Positions 8,666 to 15,941 of a DNA stretch of 32,769 nucleotides are shown in pieces. The DNA is from Deltaproteobacteria bacterium (GTDB lineage: Bacteria; Myxococcota_A; Polyangia; Polyangiales; JADJMO01): positions 1-32,769 of the forward strand of contig JACPFM010000103.1 of the NCBI GenBank assembly GCA_016182965.1. Direction: 5' to 3'. Position 1 is the stretch's first letter, and every line of letters begins with the position of its first letter. The notes below the pieces were generated by a model that saw only the letters and a list, made by a program, of their open reading frames with translations, was not told the DNA's origin and did no database searches. A program made the position numbers and the translations under genes.

Positions 8666-10738
8666 CTACCAGTATCCCATCGCCGTGTCGTACGCGTAGG
8701 CCTTCCAGGCCGCGCGCCCGAGCTGACCGTAGCGGACCGCGTCGTAGGAGAAGCCGTCGAGCTTCGCCGCGATCGCGCCGATGACCAGGTTGCCGCCCGG
8801 CAGACCGAGCTCGGGGCTCGCCGCGAAATCGGGCAGCGTGACCGTGCGCGCGTCGCCCGGCGCCACGATGGTCCACGACGACGAGCCGTCGCCGGAGTTG
8901 ACGCCGACGACGATCAGGTCGGCGCTGCCGCTCGCCAGATCGAGCTTCACGGTGCGCCCGTCCCACGGCTTGTCGACCGCGGGCGAGGTGACCTTGGGCA
9001 GGGGCACGAACGGTCCGACGGGCACCGCGCTGCCGGAGGTGCGCGACTTGAAGCGCAGCCACGCGCTGACCGGCACGCCGCCCGAGCCGCCGGTGACCGC
9101 CTCGATCGTCGAGACGTACGAAGCGGTCGACAGCGCGCCGGAGAGCGGCGGGACGCCGACGAACGACACCTCGCCGGTGAAGGGGAGCAGGTCCTCGCGC
9201 GGCGCGCGCGGCATGAGCATGAAGCCGTCGCCCATGTCGATGGCGAGCGAGCTGCGGATCCGATCGGGGCCGCGCGGCGTCTGCGGGACGCCGGTGACCG
9301 TGTGCTTGACCACGTGGGTGAACGTGCCGTTCATCGGGATGAGTACCCGGTCGACGACGCCGCCGATCGGCACGCCCACGCCCCGCACGATGCCGTACGC
9401 GTAGGGGTCGAAGGTGGCGAGGCCGCCCTCGGGTCGATCCTCGATGCCGGCGATCGCGTAGAGCGTCAGGTTGCCGGGGATGGTGATCAGCGAGAACTGG
9501 TAGCCGAGGGTGCCCGGCGACGCCGGCGTGGTCGCCTGCATCGGATCGGGCAGCTGCAGCCGCTGCAGGTTGTCGCGCGAGGCGACGAACACGTACGCGG
9601 CCATGCGCTGCGTCGGCTTCGTCGGACCGGGGATGCCCTTCCACTCGGCGCGCCGGAACTCGACGCCGCCGGGCCACACCAGCTCGCCGACGATGCTCCC
9701 CGCGTTGCGCGCCTTTCCGCCGACCGGCGGCGGCTGGCCGTCGGGCGGGATGCAGGCGGTGGAGGTCACCGGCGAGAGGTACGCCGTGACGCTGCGCACC
9801 CGCACGCCGTCGAACGTCGTCGGCTGCAGGCACTTCTTGGTGATGCTGACGGTGAGCGGCTCCTTGGGCGGCGCGCCGAAGGCCGCGACGCCCGCCACGT
9901 TGGTCTTGCCGGTCTGCGTCACCCCGTCGGCGCCGCGCACGACGACCGTGGCGCCGGGCACCAGATCGCCGTTGGGGTTGGCGAGCGCGAGCACCTTGAG
10001 CTCGCCGGGGAGCTTGTCGCCGGCGAGCCCGCCGCGATAGCCGTCGGCGGTGTCGGCGTACGTGTACGCGTCGCGCACCGTGGTGACGGTCTTGTCGGGG
10101 AGCGTGACCGAGATCGACTTGGTGCCGGGCAGCCCTTCGGGCGTCACGCAGCGCAGGTGCGTCGCGTCGATGACCGCCACCTCGGTGCACGGCTTGCCGT
10201 CGACGGTGACCGTCGTGCCGTCGACCCAGTTGGTGCCGCGCCCGACGAGCGTGACCAGCGTGCCGCCCGCGGTCGCGCCGTTGTTCGGATCGGCGTGGAA
10301 GGCGTCGTAGGTGAAGCCGCTCGGGAGGATCGCCTTCTGCCCCGTCGGCTCGTCGAACAGCACGACGTCGGCCGATCCGGGCTCGCCCGCGGGGGTGATC
10401 ACCTGCACGTGGTAGGGGTCGTTGGCTACGACGTCGGTCGCCGGCACGTCGATCGCGCCGATGCGCACCTTGGTCTTGCTCGAGAACCCGCGCCCGCGGA
10501 TCTCGATGCGCGTGCCGCCGCTGAACGGACCGTGCGAGGGCTGCACGCCGAGCACCGCGTAGGGCGGACCCGCCTCGAGATCGACGGCGCCGTAGGTGTC
10601 GAGCGACTCGCCGCCGTCACCGGGCTGGAACCCGGGGCCGCCGTCGGGCGAGTCGGAGCCGGCCAGATCTCGCGAGCTGCTGCACGCGACGGCGAAGAGG
10701 CAAGCAAGGGCGAGCGCGAAGGCTCGGGCGCGCGGCAT
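8666..10738 (-). CDS. IPT/TIG-domain lipoprotein
   Basis: 690 residues from the ATG at 10738, which begins a lipoprotein signal peptide ending FAVAC (lipidated Cys19). The frame stays open about 300 bp further upstream, but that stretch encodes only Arg/Pro/Ser from a hexanucleotide repeat and is rejected. Residues about 50-140 and 142-225 are two tandem IPT/TIG (immunoglobulin-like) domains, recognisable from VQPSHGPFSGGTRIEIRGRGF and the parallel ATAGGTLVTLVGRG element. Residues about 237-325 resemble a carboxypeptidase-regulatory-like beta-sandwich (LVPGATVVVRGADG...GVAAFGAPP). The C-terminal half is beta-rich and unassigned. TIG domains usually serve adhesion or protein-protein contact outside the cell. 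It is the first gene of the three-lipoprotein operon reading to 5524. Confidence 0.83.
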   Translation of the reverse strand: MPRARAFALALACLFAVACSSSRDLAGSDSPDGGPGFQPGDGGESLDTYGAVDLEAGPPYAVLGVQPSHGPFSGGTRIEIRGRGFSSKTKVRIGAIDVPATDVVANDPYHVQVITPAGEPGSADVVLFDEPTGQKAILPSGFTYDAFHADPNNGATAGGTLVTLVGRGTNWVDGTTVTVDGKPCTEVAVIDATHLRCVTPEGLPGTKSISVTLPDKTVTTVRDAYTYADTADGYRGGLAGDKLPGELKVLALANPNGDLVPGATVVVRGADGVTQTGKTNVAGVAAFGAPPKEPLTVSITKKCLQPTTFDGVRVRSVTAYLSPVTSTACIPPDGQPPPVGGKARNAGSIVGELVWPGGVEFRRAEWKGIPGPTKPTQRMAAYVFVASRDNLQRLQLPDPMQATTPASPGTLGYQFSLITIPGNLTLYAIAGIEDRPEGGLATFDPYAYGIVRGVGVPIGGVVDRVLIPMNGTFTHVVKHTVTGVPQTPRGPDRIRSSLAIDMGDGFMLMPRAPREDLLPFTGEVSFVGVPPLSGALSTASYVSTIEAVTGGSGGVPVSAWLRFKSRTSGSAVPVGPFVPLPKVTSPAVDKPWDGRTVKLDLASGSADLIVVGVNSGDGSSSWTIVAPGDARTVTLPDFAASPELGLPGGNLVIGAIAAKLDGFSYDAVRYGQLGRAAWKAYAYDTAMGYW

Positions 10739-11046
10739 GACCGACAAAGCTAAGGCACGGGGGCGGTCGCGGCCAGCCCGGGGTGCTGGACGGGACCGTG
10801 GAAGCGAAGGCGGACGCGAACGCGGACGCGAACGCGGACGCGAAGGCGGACGCGAACGCGGACGCGGACGCGAACGCGGACGCGGAAGCGGAGGCGGAGG
10901 CCGGAAGGGGAAGCTGAGGCGGTGGCGGGCTCGGCAGGGGAACGGGGGGAGATACCGTCGGGTTCGTCGGCGAGGGACGGCGACGACGAACGGCTCGGCC
11001 ATTTTCTCGAGCTCGGCGGCCCGATCCCGCAAGCTGCGGAGGGGCG
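10739..11046. promoter_or_regulatory. Divergent intergenic region with hexamer repeat
   Basis: This 308-bp region separates two divergent lipoprotein genes (starts at 10738 minus and 11047 plus), so it should hold both promoters. About a third of it is hexanucleotide repeat. The flank nearest 11047 contains an ATTTTCTCGAGC patch that is less GC-rich, but I cannot assign -35/-10 boxes. Confidence 0.5.
10800..10905. repeat. Imperfect hexanucleotide tandem repeat
   Basis: About 100 bp of degenerate 6-bp units, mainly GCGGAC and GCGAAC with GCGAAG, GCGGAA and GCGGAG variants. The strand asymmetry (purine-rich on plus) and 6-bp period make it a candidate for length variation by slippage. All six reading frames stay open through it, which creates spurious long ORFs. 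Confidence 0.85.
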
Positions 11047-12684
11047 GTGACGTCTTGCGCGTTTCGATTCACCATTCGGGACATCGCCCGCCGCGCTCCC
11101 CAAACCCTCCTCGCGCTCGCCGTCGGCGCCTGCGCGCCCGCTCCGCCGAGCATCGTCGCAAGGCCGGCGCCGGCGCCCACCTCGTCGACGCCGGCGCCGA
11201 TCCAGCCTGCGGCGCCGCCCTCGTACGCGAAGACGACGACCACGCACGTCGCTGCGCTCGACACGCACGCGTGGCCGCCGCCGCGCGCGGGAGAGTCGGA
11301 GTGGGTCGCGGTCGAGCGGCCGTGGCTGCACCAGATCGAGGGCGCGCCGCCGACGTTCTACCGCACGTCCGTGCGACCCGATCCGAAGCGCAAGGCGACG
11401 GTGGAGGTCGTCGCGCTCGACGCCCGGCAGCTCGAGCTCGACATGGCGATCGGCGGCGAAGGGCCGTGGCCGCCCGACGAGAAGACCAAAGGGAAGTTCC
11501 CGCGCTGGGGCGGCAAGCTCCCGCGCGAGGCGGCGGTGGCGAAGCGGGTCGTGGTCGCGTTCAACGGCGCCTTCCGCCTCGATCAGAACAAAGAGGGCAT
11601 GACGATCCGCCGGCGTGCGTTCGCGCCGCCGGTCAGGGACGTCGCCTCGCTGCTGATGCACGACGACGGCCGGCTCGGCTTCGGAACCTGGGGCCCGGAC
11701 ATGCAGACGCCGATCGACGTGCGCTCGCTGCGCCAGAACCTCGATCCGCTCCTCGACGGCGACGAGATCAACCCGCACCACCGCAAGCGGTGGGGCGGCA
11801 TCCTCCCCGGGCCCAAGCAGATCGGTCAGCGCGCGAAGCGCTCCGGCATCTGCCGCACGTCGGGCGGTCACCTGCTCTACCTGTACGGCGACGCGATCGA
11901 GGCCGTCGACCTCGGCGTCGCGATGAGGCAGGCCGGCTGCGACTACGGCATGCACCTCGACATGAACGTGCAGCACGTCGGGTTCGTGTTCATGTCGTTC
12001 CACGACACGAAGTACGAGGTCGGCACCTCGGAGACCCTGCTGCCGACGATGGGCATCACCAAGAAGCGGTACGTCCACCAGCCGAACCCGAAGGAGTTCT
12101 TCTACGCGACGCTGCGCGCGCCCTTCGCCGGTCCCGACGCGAAGTTCAGGCCCGACGGGTTCGTGCAGCCGCCGCCGTCCTGGCTGCCGGCGGTGCTCGC
12201 CCGGACCGACGACGCCGTGCGGACGACCTTCGTCGACGCGCGTCGCGTGCGGCTGGCGATGACCAGCGGTCCGACGGAGAAGCTCGCCGGCGACGACGCG
12301 GAGCTCGTGCTGGCGGCGATCGACGTCGGCGACGTGAAGCTGGCGATCGACGATCGCGGTCGCCTGCGCCTCGGCGAGGCGCCGCCGGTCGGGGCGGAGA
12401 TCGTCGCGGCGCTCGGCGTCACCTCGAGCGGCGACCTGCTGATCGCGGAGAGGACCGGCGACGCGACGCCCGCCTCGCTCGTCGAGTCGCTGACGCGCGC
12501 GGGCGCGGTGCGCGTCGTGGCGGCGCGGAGGCTCGAGCGCGCGGGGCGCGACGAGATCGCGGCGGGCGGCCAGGGCACGCGCGTCTACGTCCTCGCCGAA
12601 CGGCCGAAGGGCGCGACGTACCGCTTCGATCGCGACGAGACGGGCGCCCCGCGCTGGCCCGCGGTGACCAAACCGGTGAAGTGA
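11047..12684 (+). CDS. Phosphodiester glycosidase (NAGPA-like) domain lipoprotein
   Basis: 545 residues from a GTG start. A hydrophobic N-terminus ends AVGAC, a plausible lipobox, followed by a Pro/Ala linker. The middle of the protein contains VVVAFNGAFRLDQ, SGICRTSGGHLLYLYGDA and QAGCDYGMHLDMN. These fit the family of N-acetylglucosamine-1-phosphodiester alpha-N-acetylglucosaminidase (NAGPA) domains, which in bacteria are predicted to cleave sugar phosphodiesters in exopolysaccharide or wall polymers. Residues after about 390 form a second, unassigned alpha/beta region. The gene is monocistronic in appearance: divergent from the lipoprotein operon on its left and convergent with the small gene ending at 12707. 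The family assignment is from remembered motifs and is moderately sure; the substrate is unknown. Confidence 0.72.
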   Translation: MTSCAFRFTIRDIARRAPQTLLALAVGACAPAPPSIVARPAPAPTSSTPAPIQPAAPPSYAKTTTTHVAALDTHAWPPPRAGESEWVAVERPWLHQIEGAPPTFYRTSVRPDPKRKATVEVVALDARQLELDMAIGGEGPWPPDEKTKGKFPRWGGKLPREAAVAKRVVVAFNGAFRLDQNKEGMTIRRRAFAPPVRDVASLLMHDDGRLGFGTWGPDMQTPIDVRSLRQNLDPLLDGDEINPHHRKRWGGILPGPKQIGQRAKRSGICRTSGGHLLYLYGDAIEAVDLGVAMRQAGCDYGMHLDMNVQHVGFVFMSFHDTKYEVGTSETLLPTMGITKKRYVHQPNPKEFFYATLRAPFAGPDAKFRPDGFVQPPPSWLPAVLARTDDAVRTTFVDARRVRLAMTSGPTEKLAGDDAELVLAAIDVGDVKLAIDDRGRLRLGEAPPVGAEIVAALGVTSSGDLLIAERTGDATPASLVESLTRAGAVRVVAARRLERAGRDEIAAGGQGTRVYVLAERPKGATYRFDRDETGAPRWPAVTKPVK

Positions 12685-12706
12685 CCGACCGAGGCCAGGG
12701 CGCGCG

Positions 12707-13240
12707 TCACGGGGTTCGCGGGAGCTTGAAACGCCCGGACGCGCGGCGCAGCGAGTCGTACAGATCGCGCGCCGGCGCGCGGATGCGACATTGCGCGAGC
12801 GCCTCGAGCGGGTCGTCGATGATCTTGACGGGCTGCTGCCCCGTCGCGAGCTGCACCGCGAGCGCGCCGGTCTGCACCGCCATGCGCAACACGCCGGTCA
12901 ACTGCACGGCGACGTACGACGCGGCGATGTTCGCGAACGGCTTGTTCGGGCGCTGCGTGCGCCGCAGCCACTCGGCCCGGCAGCCGGGATCGATGACGCG
13001 AATCGACCGCCAGTCGTGGACGATGACGACGTCGGTGCGCCCCTCGAACAGCCCGAGCCGCACCGTCTCGTCGAGGAAGTCGTGGAGCGCGCCGATCGCG
13101 CCGGGGGTCGCCCGCTCGACGAGGCATTGCGTGACGATCGCCCCCGGCTCGTCGGTGAACCACATCAAGCCGTACGCGGGGTGGCTCCACTGGACCGGCC
13201 ACGCGAGGAACGGCACGCGCGCGCGAAGCTCCGACTCCAC
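12707..13240 (-). CDS. Small conserved-looking protein, possibly SpoIIAA/STAS-like
   Basis: 177 residues from a GTG start at 13240; the frame continues upstream through rel on the same strand, but that extension has only shadow composition. The sequence is not low-complexity and has a hydrophobic beta/alpha pattern (YGLMWFTDEPGAIVTQ, RTDVVIVHDWRSIRVIDPGCRAEW, ASYVAVQLTGVLRMAVQTGALAV), consistent with a small alpha/beta fold such as SpoIIAA/STAS-like proteins. That fold is a guess from pattern only. There is no signal peptide, so it should be cytoplasmic. It follows rel by 68 bp on the same strand and may be co-transcribed with it. Confidence 0.7.
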   Translation of the reverse strand: MESELRARVPFLAWPVQWSHPAYGLMWFTDEPGAIVTQCLVERATPGAIGALHDFLDETVRLGLFEGRTDVVIVHDWRSIRVIDPGCRAEWLRRTQRPNKPFANIAASYVAVQLTGVLRMAVQTGALAVQLATGQQPVKIIDDPLEALAQCRIRAPARDLYDSLRRASGRFKLPRTP

Positions 13241-13308
13241 GCCCCCGAACGTATCGCATCCGTGCGTCGCAGGCGCCACACGGCCGGCTCGAGCGGAGAT
13301 CGACCGTA

Positions 13309-15480
13309 TCAGACGCGCTCGACGGAGACGACGCCCTGCACCTTGCCGAGGGCGCGCATCACGCCCTTCAGCTGGTTCACGTCGCCGATCTCGAAGGTGA
13401 ACATGTTCACCGCGCGCCCCTGATCGTCGGCGCGACAGTTGGCCTCGGTGATGTTCACGTTCATGCCGTGGAACGTGCTGCCGACCGTGGCGAGGATGCC
13501 CGGCCGATTGGCGGTGACCACCTTCAGCTGCACCGGCCGGTTGATCTTCGCCTTGCTGTCCCAGCTGATCTCGACGCGGCGATCGGGATCGGCCTCGAAC
13601 GCCTTTCCGCAGGCGCGCCGGTGGACGGTGATGCCGCGGCCGCGCGTGATGAACCCGACGATCTCGTCGCCGGGCAGCGGGTTGCAGCACTTGGCGTAGC
13701 GCACGAGGATGTCGTCGATGCCGTTGAGGCGGATGCCGCCGCCGTCCTTGCCGCTGATCTTGCGGACGACCTTCTCGACGAAGCCCTCGCGGACGTCCTT
13801 GGCGACGCTGAACTTGCCGCTCTCGCTCCGCGGCGTGAGCACGTCGATGACCTGCTGCGGTGAGACCTTGCCGTAGCCGAGACCGATGTAGAGCTCCTCG
13901 ATCGACGAGAGCTTCAGGTCCTCGACGACGCGCCTCACCTCGACGTCGTTCTTCACGAGCTTGCTGAGCGAGACGCCCGCCTTGTGCAGCTCGCGCTCGA
14001 GCAGCTCCTCGCCGAGCTTCTTGCTGCGATCGCGCTCCTCCGCCCGGATGTAGTTGCGGATCTTCGACTTGGCGCGCGAGGTGACCGCGAAGTCGAGCCA
14101 GTCCTTGCTCGGGTGCTGGTTGGGGCTGGTGAGGATCTCGACGGAGTCGCCGTTGCGCAGCTTGTAGCGCAAGGGGACGATCGCGCCGTTCACGCGCGCG
14201 CCCACGCAGTGCTCGCCGACCTGCGTGTGGACGGCGAACGCGAAGTCGATCGGCGTGGCGCCGCGCGGGAACACGCGGACCTCGCCCTTCGGCGTGAAGA
14301 CGTAGACCTCGTCCTGGAACAGGTCGACCTTCACCGAGTCGATGAACTCGGCCGGGTCCTTGAGCTCCTTCTGGAACTCCATCAGCTGACGGAGCCAGGT
14401 GAACTTCTTGGCCTCGTCCTCGGCGACGCCGCCGCCCGGGCCCTGGTGCTTCTCCTTGTAGCGCCAGTGCGCCGCGATGCCCTGCTCGGCGACGCGGTGC
14501 ATCTCGTGGGTGCGGATCTGGACCTCGATGCGCTCGTGGCCCGGGCCGATGACCGTCGTGTGCAGCGACTGGTACATGTTCGGCTTGGGCAGCGCGATGT
14601 AGTCCTTGAAGCGGCCCGGGACCGGCGTCCACTTCGAGTGGATGACGCCGAGGGCGGCGTAGCAGTCGGCCACCGACTCGGTGAGCACGCGGAAGGCGAG
14701 CACGTCGTAGACCTGCTCGTAGTCGCACTGCTGCGCCGTCATCTTGCGGAAGATCGAGTAGAGGTGCTTGCTGCGGCCGCTGACGTTGACCGCGAAGCCG
14801 TGCTCGGCGAGCCGCAGCTCGATCGCCTTCACCACCTCGGCGATGTAGGCGTCCTGCTCCTTCTTGGTGCGCTGCACCTTCTGGCTGAGCGAGGCGAAGG
14901 CGTCGGGCTCGAGGTACTTGAAGGCGAGATCCTCGAGCTCGCTCTTCATCCAGGAGATACCGAGCCGATTGGCGAGCGGCGCGTAGATCTCCATCGTCTC
15001 GCGCGAAATGCGCTCCTGCGCCTCGGTCTTCATCGAGTCGAGCGTCCGCATGTTGTCGAGGCGGTCGCACAGCTTGATGAGCAGCACGCGGATGTCGCGC
15101 GCCATCGCGACGAGCATCTTGCGGAAGTTCTCGGCCTGCTTGTCCTCCTTGGACTGGAAGGTCAAATTGCCGAGCTTGGTGACGCCGTCGACGAGCTGGG
15201 CGATCTCGCGGCCGATGTCCTTCTCGATCGCGGCGACCGAGATCTCGGTGTCCTCGGCGACGTCGTGGAGGAGCCCGGCGCAGATGCTGGCGACGTCGAG
15301 GTGCAGCTCGGCAATGATGCCGGCGACCGAGGTCGGGTGGATGAAGTACGGATCGCCGCTCTTGCGCATCTGCCCGCGATGGGCCGAGGCGGAGGCCAGG
15401 TAGGCCTTCTCGAGCAGATCGACGTCGGCGTTCGGGTGGTAACTCCGAACCCGCGTCACGAGGTCATCGAGAAGGATCAT
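13309..15480 (-). CDS. rel: Bifunctional (p)ppGpp synthetase/hydrolase (Rel/SpoT)
   Basis: 723 residues, the normal length for a long RelA/SpoT homologue. It makes (p)ppGpp from ATP plus GDP/GTP and degrades it, controlling the stringent response in the cytoplasm. The N-terminal HD hydrolase domain is intact: His48, His72-Asp73 in LLHDVAEDT with Glu76-Asp77, and the CDRLDNMRTL segment. The synthetase domain has RFKDYIALPKPNMYQSLHT near residue 288; the RxKD charge pattern is typical of bifunctional enzymes rather than synthetase-only RelA (ExDD). A TGS domain follows (from about 390, VYVFTPKGEV), then a Cys-containing conserved region (YAKCCNPLPGDEIVGF) and a C-terminal ACT/RRM domain (about 645-722). 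A GGAG ribosome-binding site lies 8 nt before the ATG. Upstream lies the 150-bp tandem repeat region. Confidence 0.97.
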   Translation of the reverse strand: MILLDDLVTRVRSYHPNADVDLLEKAYLASASAHRGQMRKSGDPYFIHPTSVAGIIAELHLDVASICAGLLHDVAEDTEISVAAIEKDIGREIAQLVDGVTKLGNLTFQSKEDKQAENFRKMLVAMARDIRVLLIKLCDRLDNMRTLDSMKTEAQERISRETMEIYAPLANRLGISWMKSELEDLAFKYLEPDAFASLSQKVQRTKKEQDAYIAEVVKAIELRLAEHGFAVNVSGRSKHLYSIFRKMTAQQCDYEQVYDVLAFRVLTESVADCYAALGVIHSKWTPVPGRFKDYIALPKPNMYQSLHTTVIGPGHERIEVQIRTHEMHRVAEQGIAAHWRYKEKHQGPGGGVAEDEAKKFTWLRQLMEFQKELKDPAEFIDSVKVDLFQDEVYVFTPKGEVRVFPRGATPIDFAFAVHTQVGEHCVGARVNGAIVPLRYKLRNGDSVEILTSPNQHPSKDWLDFAVTSRAKSKIRNYIRAEERDRSKKLGEELLERELHKAGVSLSKLVKNDVEVRRVVEDLKLSSIEELYIGLGYGKVSPQQVIDVLTPRSESGKFSVAKDVREGFVEKVVRKISGKDGGGIRLNGIDDILVRYAKCCNPLPGDEIVGFITRGRGITVHRRACGKAFEADPDRRVEISWDSKAKINRPVQLKVVTANRPGILATVGSTFHGMNVNITEANCRADDQGRAVNMFTFEIGDVNQLKGVMRALGKVQGVVSVERV

Positions 15481-15941
15481 CGAGACGGCTCCAGCATGAC
15501 AGCATGCGTCGCCTTAACGCGCAACGCCACGTGTCATGGTCAGGGGGAGCGCAGTCACGGTCAGGGGGAGCGCCGCTGTCGCTCCCCCCGACACCCCCCA
15601 CCAGCAGCTCCCCGGCACGCTCGCTTCGCTTCGCGTGCGGCTCGCGTCGGGGGTGTTGGCACACCCCCGATCCCCCGCTGCGTTACAGTCAGGGGGGAGC
15701 GCCGTCATGGTCAGGGGGAGCGCCGCTGTCGCTCCCCCGACACCCCCCACCAGCAGCTCCCCTGCACGCTCGCTTCGCGGAGCGTGCGGCTCGCGTCGGG
15801 GGTGTTGGCACACCCCCGATCCCCCGCTGCGTTACGGCAGGGGCGCGACGCTGTCGCTCACGCCGACGCCCCCACCAGCGCTGCGTTACGCTCGGCGGGG
15901 AGCGCAGTGTCGCAGTGGCGCCGTGGTCCTGTCGCGCTGCT
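15481..15941. other. 461-bp intergenic region made largely of tandem repeats
   Basis: No gene is supported here; open frames are G/C-run translations. It separates the stop of the TonB-like gene from the start of rel, both leftward, so it must hold the terminator of the former and the promoter of rel. Most of it is occupied by the 150-bp repeats listed separately. Confidence 0.7.
15541..15900. repeat. 150-bp tandem repeat with two hairpins per unit
   Basis: Two nearly identical full units begin at about 15561 and 15711 (period 150, dropping to 149 after a lost C), flanked by partial units at about 15541 and 15838-15900. Each full unit contains hairpin 1, GGGGGAGCG with a 7-nt loop and CGCTCCCCC (15564-15588; 15714-15738), and hairpin 2, TCGGGGGTGT with loop TGGC and ACACCCCCGA (15647-15670 and 15796-15819), a perfect 10-bp stem. 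A third dyad, CACGCTC/GAGCGTG, is perfect only in unit 2 (about 15764-15785). Units end in GCTGCGTTAC. Confidence 0.92.

Noticed and set aside
5413..8784. 1123-residue plus-strand open frame
   Set aside because: Antisense to two lipoprotein genes with proper signal peptides; no recognisable domain and heavy Arg/Ala/Gly bias.
10739..11032. N-terminal extension of the TIG-domain protein through the hexamer repeat
   Set aside because: It encodes only repetitive Arg/Pro/Ser and would place the lipoprotein signal peptide inside the protein.
13241..15070. Long minus frame continuing upstream from the small gene at 12707
   Set aside because: It overlaps rel on the same strand in another frame, and its composition is shadow-like until the GTG at 13240.
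15541..15900. Tandem repeats as a CRISPR array
   Set aside because: Units are about 150 bp without short repeats separated by unique spacers, and no cas genes are nearby.
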